Origin: a bacterium
Lineage (GTDB): Bacteria; UBP15; UBA6099
DNA: 64,000 bases
Direction of reading: 5' to 3'
Assembly: GCA_029564595.1 (NCBI GenBank)
Contig: JAKQPS010000183.1
Span: 47,886 to 111,885 of the forward strand
The notes under the pieces were generated by a model. That model searched no databases, had not been told where the DNA came from, and saw nothing but the letters and a program-made list of their open reading frames with translations. Shown one piece after another: positions 8,216 to 18,600 of the stretch (its first letter is position 1; each line of letters starts with the position of its first letter). The translations under genes were made by a program, and so were the position numbers.

Positions 8216-8626
8216 ATGTTCAGACATTTCTGCAAATCGAAGATTCACAGAGCGAAAGTGACGGGAGCCGATCTCAATTACATCGGCAGCATCACGCTCT
8301 GCACTGACCTGATGAAAGCCGCGGACCTGATGCCTTACGAAAAGGTGCAGGTCGTTGACATAACGAACGGGGCGAGGCTGGAGACATACGTCATCCCATC
8401 CCCCAACGGGGCGTCCGGCGACATCTGCCTGAACGGAGCGGCGGCGCGCCTCATAAGCAAAGACGACCTCGTCATCATCATCTCCTATTGCATGATAGAC
8501 GACAAGGAACTCGCTTCGTTCAAGCCGAAAGTGGTGTTTGTGAACGAAGACAACGCGATAATCGAGCTTCGCGAGGAAGAGCCGGGCTTCACCACGCATC
8601 TTGAGCTTATCAGCAACTCGAAATAA
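8216..8626 (+). CDS. panD: aspartate 1-decarboxylase precursor
   Basis: 136 residues. A pyruvoyl enzyme that converts L-aspartate to beta-alanine for pantothenate. The self-cleavage site is Gly24-Ser25 in NYIGSITLC, where Ser25 becomes the pyruvoyl group. Catalytic-region residues Lys9 (CKSKIHRA) and the GARLETYVI and GDICLNGAAAR blocks are present. The C-terminal tail after LREEE is a little longer than in the shortest homologues. A GGGAG site precedes the ATG. No PanM/PanZ-type maturation factor is visible, as in most non-enteric bacteria. Confidence 0.96.
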   Translation: MFRHFCKSKIHRAKVTGADLNYIGSITLCTDLMKAADLMPYEKVQVVDITNGARLETYVIPSPNGASGDICLNGAAARLISKDDLVIIISYCMIDDKELASFKPKVVFVNEDNAIIELREEEPGFTTHLELISNSK

Positions 8627-8700
8627 ACCGTCGCGAAAGAATAAAAGCCCGCGGACGAAAAACCCGCGAGGCAAATCTCACACAGGGTGGGTTTCGACAG

Positions 8701-9609
8701 ATGACTGAAAATCTTGTAGAAAATATTCTAGAGCTTAAAGAGAAACGCAACGCGGTAATTCTGGCTCACAACTACCAGCTTCCGGAGATACAGGACATCG
8801 CCGATCACACCGGAGACAGCTTGGAGCTGGCGCGCAAGGCGACTCAGATCGACTGCGAAGTCATCGTTTTCTGCGGAGTGAGTTTCATGGGCGAGACGGC
8901 CCACATACTCTCTCCCGAAAAAACGGTGCTGCTCCCCGACCCCGCCGCCGGATGCCCGCTCGCGGACATGGTGGACATCCACGAGCTGCGCTCCATGAAA
9001 CAGGAGCATCCCGGAGCGACCACCATCTGCTACGTCAACTCCTCCGCCGAGGTGAAGGCCGAAAGCGACATTTGTTGCACTTCGGCAAACGCCGTGAAGG
9101 TCGTGCAGTCCCTCAACGGAGCCAGCCCGATTATCTTCGTGCCCTGCAAGTTCCTCGGCGGATACGTCTCGCGCATGACGGGCAAAGACCTCGTTCTGGC
9201 GAGAGGGTACTGCCCCACCCACCGAAGGATTCTCAGGGAAACGATAGTCAAGCTGAAAGAGGAGATGCCGGACGCGGTGGTGATGACGCATCCGGAGTGC
9301 GCCTCCGACGTGCTCGAAGTTTCCGACTACGTTTGCAGCACCAGCCAGATGTTCCGCGCTGTCGAGGAATCCGGCGCGCGCAGGTTCATCGTGGGAACGG
9401 AACTTGGAATGCTTCATCCGCTGAGAAAACGATATCCGGACAGGGAGTTTTTCCCGACGTCTGACAAAGCCGTTTGCCCGAACATGAAGCGGACAACTCT
9501 GGAAAAAGTCCTGTGGGCGCTCGAAAAGATGCAATACAAAGTGGAGCTTGACCCCGAAATAAGGGCGCGCGCGCTCAACTCTCTCGAACGGATGCTCGAA
9601 CATGTCTGA
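8701..9609 (+). CDS. nadA: quinolinate synthase
   Basis: 302 residues. A 4Fe-4S enzyme that condenses iminoaspartate with dihydroxyacetone phosphate to quinolinate. The three cluster cysteines can be placed in GCPLADM, HPECASDV and VCPNMKRTTL, the pattern of the compact NadA class. LAHNYQLPEIQDIADHTGDSLELAR and FLGGYVSR are also typical. Its last 8 nt overlap the start of nadX, which makes its unstable iminoaspartate substrate, so coupling is logical. It lies 74 bp after panD with no clear terminator between. No nadB is present in the window. Confidence 0.96.
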   Translation: MTENLVENILELKEKRNAVILAHNYQLPEIQDIADHTGDSLELARKATQIDCEVIVFCGVSFMGETAHILSPEKTVLLPDPAAGCPLADMVDIHELRSMKQEHPGATTICYVNSSAEVKAESDICCTSANAVKVVQSLNGASPIIFVPCKFLGGYVSRMTGKDLVLARGYCPTHRRILRETIVKLKEEMPDAVVMTHPECASDVLEVSDYVCSTSQMFRAVEESGARRFIVGTELGMLHPLRKRYPDREFFPTSDKAVCPNMKRTTLEKVLWALEKMQYKVELDPEIRARALNSLERMLEHV

Positions 9610-10414
9610 ATCCAAACTTCCGCGCGTCGGCATAGTCGGCTGCGGCGCTATCGGCTCTCACGTGGCGCGCGCAATTGACTGCGGCGAAATCAAAGCCGTC
9701 GTGTCGGGACTCTGCGACATGGACTCTGCGGCGGCCGAAAAATTATCTTGCTCTCTTAAAACAGCCCCGGCTTCGACTAGCGTTGAAGACCTTGTCGCTT
9801 CCAGCGAAATAATCATCGAATGCGCGGCCGGTTCCGCGGTGGAGAAACTTGCGGAGCTTTGCGCCGCAAGAGGCGTAACCCTCGTGGTCATGAGCGTCGG
9901 CGGACTGAAACCCGAACATTTCGCGCTATTTGAGAATAGTCCCGCCGTCCTTCACATACCTTCCGGGGCAGTGGCTGGAGTGGATGGCATTCTGGCCTGC
10001 GCGGGCGGGCAGGTTACGTCCATAAGCCTAACGACGCGCAAACCGCCCCAAGGCCTCAAGGGGGCGGCGGCGCTGGACGAAATGGGCGTCTCGCTCGACG
10101 GGCTGACGGAGCCTCTGGTGGTTTTTGAAGGCCCGCCTTCAGAGGCTATCAAAAAATTCCCGAAGAATATCAACGTCTCCACCACCCTAGCTCTTGCCAG
10201 CGGCGCGGGAGATTCAATGACAGTGAGAATCGTGGCGGACCCGGCGATAGACACGAACATTCACGAGGTCAGGCTGGAATCGCCGTATGTCAACTTGTTC
10301 GTCAAACTTGAAAACAGGCCGTCGCCAGACAACCCGAAAACAAGCGCCCTTGCTTTTATGTCGGCTGTGGCGGCTCTTAAAAAACTGACTTCGAAAGTTA
10401 GAATCGGAACATGA
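9602..10414 (+). CDS. nadX: L-aspartate dehydrogenase
   Basis: 270 residues. It oxidises L-aspartate with NAD(P) to iminoaspartate for NadA, replacing the flavin oxidase NadB, as known from Thermotoga maritima and some archaea. There is an N-terminal Rossmann GIVGCGAIGSHVARAI, a central HIPSGAVAGVDG segment and a C-terminal dimerisation/catalytic region with NINVSTTLALASGAG and DTNIHEVRLESP. It overlaps nadA by 8 nt and nadC by 4 nt. An oxygen-independent route fits an anaerobic or microaerobic host; that is inference. Confidence 0.93.
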   Translation: MSESKLPRVGIVGCGAIGSHVARAIDCGEIKAVVSGLCDMDSAAAEKLSCSLKTAPASTSVEDLVASSEIIIECAAGSAVEKLAELCAARGVTLVVMSVGGLKPEHFALFENSPAVLHIPSGAVAGVDGILACAGGQVTSISLTTRKPPQGLKGAAALDEMGVSLDGLTEPLVVFEGPPSEAIKKFPKNINVSTTLALASGAGDSMTVRIVADPAIDTNIHEVRLESPYVNLFVKLENRPSPDNPKTSALAFMSAVAALKKLTSKVRIGT

Positions 10415-11262
10415 ACATACCGGCTCTTGAAGACTACATCGACATAGTCGAACGCGCCCTCAAGGAAGACATCGGTCACGGAGACGTTACCACCGACTCG
10501 CTGGAGCTTGGCGACAGGCGCGGAGAAGCGCGCATCGTCGCGAAAGAAGACGGCATAATCGCCGGGTTGTTCGTCGCAGAGACGGTTTTTAGGAAACTCG
10601 ACCCGAAGATATCGTTTGAGAAGCATGTCGAAGAAGGAACGCGCGTAAGGCGCGGGGATTTGCTGGCTGTCGCCAAGGGGCGCGCCTCCGCTCTGTTGTC
10701 TGCTGAAAGAGTGGCTCTCAACTTTCTTCAGCGCATGTCCGGCATAGCCACTTTCACTTTCATAATGACGCGCAAAGTGGAAGGCTCGAAGGCGAAAATA
10801 TACGACACGCGGAAAACCGTGCCGGGCCTCCGCGTCCTTGATAAATACTCTGTGCGGGCGGGAGGCGGACTGAACCACAGGGTCGGCCTCTACGACGCCG
10901 TTCTTCTCAAAGAAAACCATGTCGCCATGGCGGGAGGAGTGCGCGCCGCCGTTGAACGCGCCCGCGCTCATACTCGAGGCGCTCTCAAAATCGAAGTCGA
11001 AACGCGCTCCGTCGACGAAGCGCTCGAAGCGGTCGAGGCGCGCGCCGACATTATCATGCTCGACAACATGTCTCTCGACGACATGGAAAAAGCCGTCGCT
11101 CTTATAGACGGCCGCGCGGTGGTGGAGGTGTCGGGCAACGTAAACACGCTCACCGCTCCGCATATCGCCGGTCTAGGCGTGGACATGATATCGGTGGGAG
11201 CTTTGACTCACTCGCCCGACGCGCTGGACATCAGCATGTTGTTCAATATATCTGACGATTGA
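10411..11262 (+). CDS. nadC: nicotinate-nucleotide pyrophosphorylase (carboxylating)
   Basis: 283 residues. It converts quinolinate and PRPP to nicotinate mononucleotide. Motifs: ALKEDIGHGDVTTDSL near the N-terminus, ALNFLQRMSGIAT, DTRKTVPGLRVLDKYSVRAGGGLNHR, LLKENH, EVETRSVDEA, IMLDNMS, VEVSGNV and GVDMISVGALTHS. The ATG overlaps the nadX TGA (ATGA). It closes the aspartate-to-NaMN set nadA-nadX-nadC, and coaX follows after 36 bp. Confidence 0.97.
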   Translation: MNIPALEDYIDIVERALKEDIGHGDVTTDSLELGDRRGEARIVAKEDGIIAGLFVAETVFRKLDPKISFEKHVEEGTRVRRGDLLAVAKGRASALLSAERVALNFLQRMSGIATFTFIMTRKVEGSKAKIYDTRKTVPGLRVLDKYSVRAGGGLNHRVGLYDAVLLKENHVAMAGGVRAAVERARAHTRGALKIEVETRSVDEALEAVEARADIIMLDNMSLDDMEKAVALIDGRAVVEVSGNVNTLTAPHIAGLGVDMISVGALTHSPDALDISMLFNISDD

Positions 11263-11298
11263 CTCGCGCGACGCGAAGCCGTATTTAGGAGGGTATGT

Positions 11299-12075
11299 AT
11301 GCTGCTGGCTCTTGATGTGGGAAACACCAACATCGTCATCGGAGTTTTCGACGGCGGCGACCTGAAAACTCATTTCAGGGTTTCCACCGCACAGAACCGC
11401 ACCGCCGACGAGTACGGCCACTCTATCATTTCGCTTCTCGGCTACTCCGGAATAAAACAGAACGACGTCACAGACGTGATTATTTCGACCGTCGTTCCGC
11501 CCATCACTGACACGCTAAGAGAAATGGCTCACAGATACTTCAACTCTGAAGCCATCTTCGTAGGCCCCGGAATTAAAATCGGAATGAACATCAAATACGA
11601 AAATCCTAAGGAAGTCGGGGCGGACAGGATTGTGAACGCGGTGGCGGCGATAGCGCTGTACGGCGCGCCTGTCATCGTCGTGGATTTCGGAACGGCGACT
11701 ACTTTCTGCGCCATCAACGACAAATCAGAATATCTCGGCGGCTGCATCGCGCCGGGAATAGGAATCTCTATAGAAGCGTTGTTCAGGGCTGCGGCGCGGC
11801 TGTCTCGCGTCGAGGTGCGCAAACCCGACAACCTCATTGGCAGAAACACGGTCGAAAGCATGCAGTCCGGCATTTATTACGGATTCGTCGGCCAAGTTGA
11901 CGAAATTTCGCGACGGATTAAAAAAGAGCTGGGCGGCAACCCGAAAGTAATCGCGACCGGAGGCCTCGCCTCTCTCATCGCGGCTGACTCCGCGACAATC
12001 GACGAGGTTCAGCCTCTGCTCACACTTGAAGGCCTTCGGCTTATCCACAAGCGCAACCGCCCAAGCGCAGTGTGA
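11299..12075 (+). CDS. coaX: type III pantothenate kinase
   Basis: 258 residues. It phosphorylates pantothenate with ATP as the first step from pantothenate to CoA. The ASKHA fold is seen in LLALDVGNTNIVIGVFDGG (phosphate 1), the GADRIVNAVAA block, VVDFGTATTFCAIN (phosphate 2) and VIATGGLASLI (adenosine region). A strong AGGAGGG site precedes the ATG. It is last in the pan-nad run and ties the two halves together: pantothenate made by PanB/C/D upstream is its substrate. It faces carB convergently. Confidence 0.96.
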   Translation: MLLALDVGNTNIVIGVFDGGDLKTHFRVSTAQNRTADEYGHSIISLLGYSGIKQNDVTDVIISTVVPPITDTLREMAHRYFNSEAIFVGPGIKIGMNIKYENPKEVGADRIVNAVAAIALYGAPVIVVDFGTATTFCAINDKSEYLGGCIAPGIGISIEALFRAAARLSRVEVRKPDNLIGRNTVESMQSGIYYGFVGQVDEISRRIKKELGGNPKVIATGGLASLIAADSATIDEVQPLLTLEGLRLIHKRNRPSAV

Positions 12076-12190
12076 CGCATGTCCGCATTTTTTTTGCTAT
12101 GCCGCGCCGGCATATTGCGCTTATCTATCCTCAATTCCTTGTTTTCTACGCTAGTTCTTAATTGGCATATTCCAGATTCTTGCGACATGA

Positions 12191-12228
12191 CAAAAAGAAA
12201 ACGGGCGGGAGACCAGCGCCGCCCGCCC
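12191..12228 (-). terminator. intrinsic terminator of carB
   Basis: On the minus strand a 7-bp GC stem (12222-12228 with 12203-12209) is followed by a T-rich tract (the A-rich 12191-12202 on the plus strand). It lies 24 bp beyond the carB stop, in the convergent gap with coaX. Confidence 0.75.
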
Positions 12229-12251
12229 AAACATCTGTTATCTATTGATAA

Positions 12252-15200
12252 TCACTTCACATCTTCGTGGTAGGACTGCAACGATCTGACATCTAGGAGG
12301 TCGTTCTTTGCGGCGAGAATGCCTTGAGCGGCGGCCTTGCCTGCGTCGGTCGTGGTGAAATACGGAATCTTGTATTTAATGGCCGTCTTTCTGATGTAGC
12401 TGTCGTCATACATGCCATCTTTGCCGATGGGAGTGTTGATGACGATGTTGATTTCGCCGTTCTGAATAGCGTCTACGATGTTCGGCCTACCCTCATGGAC
12501 TTTCTTAATTTTGTCGCAGGGAACGCCTTTAGAGGCAAGGAAGTCCGCTGTTCCAGATGTGGAAACGATCTTGAACCCGGCGTTTGAGAGGTCTTTTGCT
12601 GCGGGCAGGATGCGTTCTTTGTCGCCGCCTGCGACTGTTATCAGAGCGGCGCCCGCGAGAGGAAGTTTATTTCCTGCCGCCTCCTGAGATTTGAAGAAAG
12701 CGAGGGGGAAGGAGTCGGCAAGGCCGAGGACTTCGCCGGTTGAGCGCATTTCCGGGCCGAGCACGGGGTCGACTTCGGGGAACATATTGAACGGAAAAAC
12801 CGTTTCCTTGACGCCGAAGTGAGGATAAACGCGCGGGGCGGTGTCCATGTTTTTGAGTTTTTCGCCGAGGGCCACTTTTGTGGCGATGCGCGCCATGGAG
12901 ACGCCGGTGACCTTTGAAACGAGAGGAACTGTGCGGGACGCGCGGGGATTGGCTTCTAGGATGTAAACGACGCCGTCCTTTATCGCGTATTGAATGTTCA
13001 TGAGGCCGACAACTTTGAGTTCGATGGCGATGCGGCGGGTGAATTCTTCGAGAACGCCGATGAGTTCGGGTGAGATTCCGATGGGAGGGATGACGCATGC
13101 GCTGTCGCCGCTGTGGATGCCTGCCGCTTCGATGTGCTCCATGATGGACGGCACATAGACCTGCTCGCCATCGGCGATGGCGTCCACTTCGCATTCGAGG
13201 GCGTCTTCGAGGAACTTGTCGATGAGCATGGGGGCTTCTGGCGTAATCTCGATAGCTCCGCAGACGTAGCGTTTTAGCATTTCTTCATCGTAAACGATTT
13301 CCATTCCGCGCCCGCCGAGAACGTAGGACGGCCTGACGACCACAGGGTATCCGATGCGGTTCGCGGCGGCGATTGCTTCTTCCAGATTTACTGCGGTTCC
13401 GGCGTTGGGCATGGGAACGCCGAGTTTTTTCATTACTTCGCCGAAGAGTTCCCTGTTTTCCGCGAGGTCGATGCTTCTTACGGAAGTGCCGAGGATTTTC
13501 GCGCCCGCCTCTTCGAGTTGGGAGGCGATATTGAGAGGAGTCTGGCCGCCGAACTGGACAATTATCCCTTCCGGTTTCTCTTTGTCGTATATGCTCAGCA
13601 CGTCTTCGACAGTGAGCGGCTCGAAATAAAGTTTGTCCGACGTGTCGTAATCGGTAGAGACCGTTTCCGGGTTGCAGTTGACCATGATGGTTTCGTAGCC
13701 CATTTCTCTGAGGGTGAGGGTGGCGTGAACGCAGGTGTAGTCGAACTCGATGCCCTGCCCTATCCTGTTCGGGCCTCCGCCTAGAATCATGATTTTCTTG
13801 TTGCCGGACACCGGGACTTCGTCTGGGGCGTTGTAAGTGGAATAATAGTAAGCCGCGTTCTCCACGCCGCTTACCGGGACAGCGTTCCAAGCCTGCTTGA
13901 GTCCGAGAGCGAGCCTTTTTTCGCGAATGTCCTTCTCTTTGACGCCGAGCAGTTTGGAAATGTATTTGTCGCCGAAGCCGTCCTTTTTGGCTTTGACGAG
14001 CAAATCGTCCGGCGGCAAGTTTCCTTTGTGCTTGAGCAATTCTTCTTCTAGTTCAACAAGCTCCTTCATCTGTTCGATGAAGTAATGTTTGATGTGCGTG
14101 ATTTTGAAAAGCTCATCGACGTCCGCGCCTTTGCGAAGAGCTTCATACATCAGGAACTGGCGCTCTGAAGTCGGTTCAGCGATTGCTTTCTTGATGTCGT
14201 CGAGTGACATCTCGTTGAAGTTTTTGGCGAAGCCGAGACCGTGTCTGCCATTTTCTAGAGAGCGAATGGCCTTGAGGAAGGCTTCCTTGTAGGTTTTGCC
14301 GATGCTCATTACTTCGCCGACGGCGCGCATCTGAGTGCCGAGTTTGTCCACTGAGCCGGGGAATTTCTCGAATGCCCAGCGGGCAAATTTGACCACAACG
14401 TAGTCGCCGGAAGGAGTGTATTTGTCGAGCGTCCCGTCGCGCCAGTAAGGGATGTCTTTGAGAGCGAGGCCGCCCGCGAGTTTAGCTGAAACAAGAGCGA
14501 TGGGAAACCCCGTGGCTTTCGATGCGAGAGCTGACGAGCGGGATGTTCTGGGATTGATTTCGATGACGGTAACGTCGCCGGTCTGCGGGTTGTGGGCGAA
14601 CTGCACATTCGTGCCGCCGATGACGCCTATGCTCTCGACTATGCGGTAGGAGTAATCCTGAAGCCTGTCCTGAAGCTCTTGGGAGATGGTGAGCATGGGG
14701 GCGGTGCAATAGCTGTCGCCTGTGTGAACGCCCATAGCGTCGACGTTCTCAATGAAGCAGACGGTTATCATGTTGTTGTCGGAGTCGCGGACGACTTCGA
14801 GTTCAAGCTCTTCCCAGCCGAGAACGGATTTTTCGATGAGGACTTGGCCGATGCGGCTGAATGACATGCCGCGAGCGGCGATGGAGCGGACTTCGTCGAA
14901 TGTGTAAGCGAAGCCGCCGCCCATGCCGCCCATAGTGTATGCGGGACGGATGACGACGGGAAGCCCGATTTCGCGGGCTATCTCGACAGCCTCATCCACG
15001 CTGGTGGTGGTTCTGCTGGGAGGCAGGCCGATGCCGAGTTTTTCCATCGTGTTTTTGAATTCGGTGCGGTCCTCGCCGCGTTTGATGGCGTCTTCCTTGA
15101 CGCCGATGATCTGGACGCCGTATTTGTCGAGGATGCCGCTCTGGGCGAGTTCGGAGGACAGGTTCAAACCTGTTTGGCCGCCTAGGTTCGGCAGCAGCGC

Positions 15201-15452
15201 GTCCGGGCGTTCCTTGGCGATGATTTTCTCCAGAGTTTCCAGAGTAAGAGGCTCGATATAGGTGATATCTGCCATTCCGGGGTCAGTCATTATCGTCGCC
15301 GGATTCGAGTTGACGAGAACAATCTCGTAACCGAGCTGACGAAGCGCCTTGCACGCCTGCGTGCCTGAGTAGTCGAACTCGCAGGCCTGCCCGATGATTA
15401 TCGGCCCTGAGCCGATTATCAATACTTTATTAATGCCGGGAATCTTTGACAC
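12252..15452 (-). CDS. carB: carbamoyl-phosphate synthase large subunit
   Basis: 1066 residues, full length. It makes carbamoyl phosphate from bicarbonate, ATP and glutamine-derived ammonia for pyrimidines and arginine. The two homologous ATP-grasp halves start at KVLIIGSGPIIIGQACEFDYSG and, near residue 550, KIMILGGGPNRIGQGIEFDY. Each carries its PRTSRSSALASK- or PRASRTVPLVSK-type motif. The C-terminal 130 or so residues are the MGS-like regulatory domain with the IVSTSGTADFL and IVINTP segments. It starts at GTG with GGAGG upstream. It lies 157 bp downstream of ileS on the same strand; a carA gene is not adjacent, so the glutaminase subunit must be encoded elsewhere. Confidence 0.97.
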   Translation of the reverse strand: MSKIPGINKVLIIGSGPIIIGQACEFDYSGTQACKALRQLGYEIVLVNSNPATIMTDPGMADITYIEPLTLETLEKIIAKERPDALLPNLGGQTGLNLSSELAQSGILDKYGVQIIGVKEDAIKRGEDRTEFKNTMEKLGIGLPPSRTTTSVDEAVEIAREIGLPVVIRPAYTMGGMGGGFAYTFDEVRSIAARGMSFSRIGQVLIEKSVLGWEELELEVVRDSDNNMITVCFIENVDAMGVHTGDSYCTAPMLTISQELQDRLQDYSYRIVESIGVIGGTNVQFAHNPQTGDVTVIEINPRTSRSSALASKATGFPIALVSAKLAGGLALKDIPYWRDGTLDKYTPSGDYVVVKFARWAFEKFPGSVDKLGTQMRAVGEVMSIGKTYKEAFLKAIRSLENGRHGLGFAKNFNEMSLDDIKKAIAEPTSERQFLMYEALRKGADVDELFKITHIKHYFIEQMKELVELEEELLKHKGNLPPDDLLVKAKKDGFGDKYISKLLGVKEKDIREKRLALGLKQAWNAVPVSGVENAAYYYSTYNAPDEVPVSGNKKIMILGGGPNRIGQGIEFDYTCVHATLTLREMGYETIMVNCNPETVSTDYDTSDKLYFEPLTVEDVLSIYDKEKPEGIIVQFGGQTPLNIASQLEEAGAKILGTSVRSIDLAENRELFGEVMKKLGVPMPNAGTAVNLEEAIAAANRIGYPVVVRPSYVLGGRGMEIVYDEEMLKRYVCGAIEITPEAPMLIDKFLEDALECEVDAIADGEQVYVPSIMEHIEAAGIHSGDSACVIPPIGISPELIGVLEEFTRRIAIELKVVGLMNIQYAIKDGVVYILEANPRASRTVPLVSKVTGVSMARIATKVALGEKLKNMDTAPRVYPHFGVKETVFPFNMFPEVDPVLGPEMRSTGEVLGLADSFPLAFFKSQEAAGNKLPLAGAALITVAGGDKERILPAAKDLSNAGFKIVSTSGTADFLASKGVPCDKIKKVHEGRPNIVDAIQNGEINIVINTPIGKDGMYDDSYIRKTAIKYKIPYFTTTDAGKAAAQGILAAKNDLLDVRSLQSYHEDVK

Positions 15453-15609
15453 GACGGAACCTCCATAGCGGTGACTTTATCCCGCGACTCTCACATTAAT
15501 AGGCGCGGGTAGTAGTTATAATGCGGCCGTTTTTAGAGGCCAAGAGAGTGTATCACGCGGAGGGCGGAGTTTTCAATATGTCCGCGCGAATAAAGACGGC
15601 AGGGCCGCT

Positions 15610-18600
15610 TCAGTTGCTCACCGAAAGTTTTACGCCGCAAGCCACGCCGTCTATGTCGAATCTGGCGGCGTCCGCGTCGGCGTCCTGCAACAAGCAATCG
15701 AGAGAGACGGCGAGCGTTTCTTTCATTATGTACTCGGCCAGCGCGGGGTCGCCGAAAATCTCGTTCAGGTCCGGCCCGCAGGAATACGCGATATTGATGC
15801 GGGCGGCGTAATCGAGGTCCATTTCCTTGCGGAGGTTCTGGATTTTGTGAACAAGCTCGCGCGCCCTGCCCGCTCTTATCAATTCCGGAGTCAGCCTCAT
15901 GTCGAGAGCGACGGTCTCCCCGACTAGATAGTCTGGCGAGGGAGTTTTCACCTGTTCGAGGTCGCCCTCGACGAACTCGAATTTGGAGCCGCCGATTTCG
16001 ACATCCAGACGGCCATCGTTGAAGTAGGACGGGCAAGCTCCGGCGTGGTCTTCGAGCGTCTTGAAGTATTCCTCAATGGCTTTTAAGTCTTTTCCGTACT
16101 TCGGCCCGAGTTTTTTGTAGTTGGGTTTCAAGCTGACGCACATGAGGTCGTCAAAACTGTCTATGAAAGCGATGTCGCGGATGTTAAGCTCGTCGGTAAG
16201 CATGTCCTTGAGAGGAGCAATGCCGTCCCTGAGTTTTCCTTCCTTGAGTCGTATAAAAATTCTCTGGAGAGGCTGTCTGACTTTGACCTGTTTCTTGTTG
16301 CGAAGACTGCGGCCTTCGTTGCAAAGATCGCGGACGAACTCCATGGCTTCTTCGAGGCCCGCGTTGATGAGAGAAGAGTCAGGCTCCGGGAAGGCTGCGA
16401 GATGAACACTGTCCTCGGCTTTGTCCCGTTTAGTGTCGCGCGCAAGATTCGAGTAAATCACCTCGGCGGTGAACGGCGCGAACGGGGCGAGGAGTTTAGA
16501 AATTGTGACGAGGATTTCCCTTAGAGTGGAGTAAGCGGCCCATTTATCGTCGTCCTTCTCGCTTTTCCAGAAGCGGGGCCTGCACCTGCGGACGTACCAG
16601 TTGGAGATGTCGTCCACGAGAGCCTCGATGGCGCGCGCGGCGGGTGTCACCTGAAACGCGTCCATGTTTTCTTTTATCAGAGCGACGGCGCTGTTGAGCC
16701 TTGAGAGCGCCCAGCGGTCGGAAGCGTCAAGGGCGTCCGCGCCGACTTCGTGCTCGGCAGGCTCGAATTCGTCTATGTTCGCGTAGATGACGAAGAAGGA
16801 ATAGATGTTCCAGAGAGTGAGGAAGAAATTCTTGTGAGCTTCTTCGAGGGCGCGCTCCGAAAACCTCGTGGGCAGCCACGGATTGTTGTCGCGGTAGAAC
16901 ACCCAGCGGAAAGCGTCCGCCCCGAAACGGTCGAATACTACGTCCATGTCAAGATAGTTGCCGAGGTGTTTGGACATCTTGGAGCCGTCTTCGGCCAGAA
17001 CGTGTCCCAGAACAAGACAGCTTTTGAAGGGGGATTTTTTGAACAGGAACGAACTGATGGCCATGAGGGAATAGAACCAACCGCGAGTCTGGTCTATCGC
17101 CTCGGTTATGAAGTCGGCCGGGAAGAGGCTGTCAAAAACGTCTTTGTTTTCATGCGGGTAATGCCATTGAGCGACAGGCATCGCGCCGGAATCCAGCCAG
17201 CAGTCGATGACTTCGGGCGTGCGGGACATGCGGGCGCCGCACTGCGGGCATTTGCAGTGTATGGCGTCGACGTAAGGGCGGTGAAGGTCCAGCTCGCCGT
17301 CGGGATAGTCAAGCGCGTGAGCCTTGAGGTCTGCGGCGCTGTCCACGCTCAGCACGTGAGACTCGTCCGCCTCGCAAATCCAAAGGTTGAGAGGCGTGCC
17401 CCAGTATCTGTCTCGCGACACCGCCCAGTCGATGTTGTTTTCAAGGAAATCGCCCATCCGCCCCTTGCGTATGTGTTCGGGAATCCAGTTGATGCTGTCG
17501 TTCACTTCGAGCATGGTGTCTTTGTAAGCGGTGGTGCGGATGAACCAAGAGTGGCGCGCGTAATAGACGATGGGCGAATGACAGCGCCAGCAGAAGGGAT
17601 AAGTGTGGACGTACCCCTCGGAGCGGTAGAGTATGCCGCGTTCGCGCAACTCTTCGATGATGCCTGCGTCGGCGTCTTTGACGAACAGTCCGGCCCACGG
17701 CGTCACCTCGGAGGTGAAGCGGCCCTTGGTGTCCACCGGCTGAAGGAAAGGCAGGTCGAACTTGATGCCGACCTGATAGTCGTCCTCGCCGAACGCTGGA
17801 GCGATGTGGACAATCCCCGTGCCGTCCTCTATCGTGACGAAGTCGCCCAGTATGGCGTAGTGAGCTTTTTTTTCAGGGGCGCAGAATGTGTAGAGCGGCT
17901 CGTACTCCGTCCCTTCGAGATCCGCGCCTTTATATCTTTCCGCCACTTCGTAGTTTTCTTCGCCGAAAACCGCGGGGAGCCTGCCCTCGGCGAGTATGAG
18001 ATATTCGTCTTTGTATTTAACCTTCGCGTAGTCCAGCCCCGCGCCCAAAGCGATGGCGACGTTGCTGATAAGCGTCCACGGGGTGGTCGTCCACACAAGG
18101 AAGGAAGTGTCGGGAGAGCCTTTGACCCGCATGCGTACGAACACCGAAGGGTCTTCGACCTCGCGGTATCCCTGAGCTATCTCGTGGCTGGACTGGGCGG
18201 TCTCGCAGCTTGGACACTGGGGAACCACCTTGTGGCCCTTGTACAGCAGGCCTTCGTCCCAGTAGCGTTTCAGTATCCACCAAACCGATTCGATGTAGTT
18301 GTTCTGGCAGGTGACGTATGGGTCGTCCAAATCGACCCAGAAGCCGACGCGCTCCGTCATCTTGCGCCATTCTTTTTCGTATTTGAACACGCTTTCGCGG
18401 CACTTTGCGATGAACTCGGCGACGCCGAACTTTTCGATGTCGGCTTTGCCGTCGATTCCAAGCTCTTTCTCGACGGCGATCTCGACCGGCAGCCCGTGAG
18501 TGTCCCAACCCGCCTTGCGGAGAACGTCGAAGCCGCGCATCGAACGGTAGCGCAGGAATACGTCTTTCATGACGCGGGTGAGAACATGGCCGGGGTGAGG

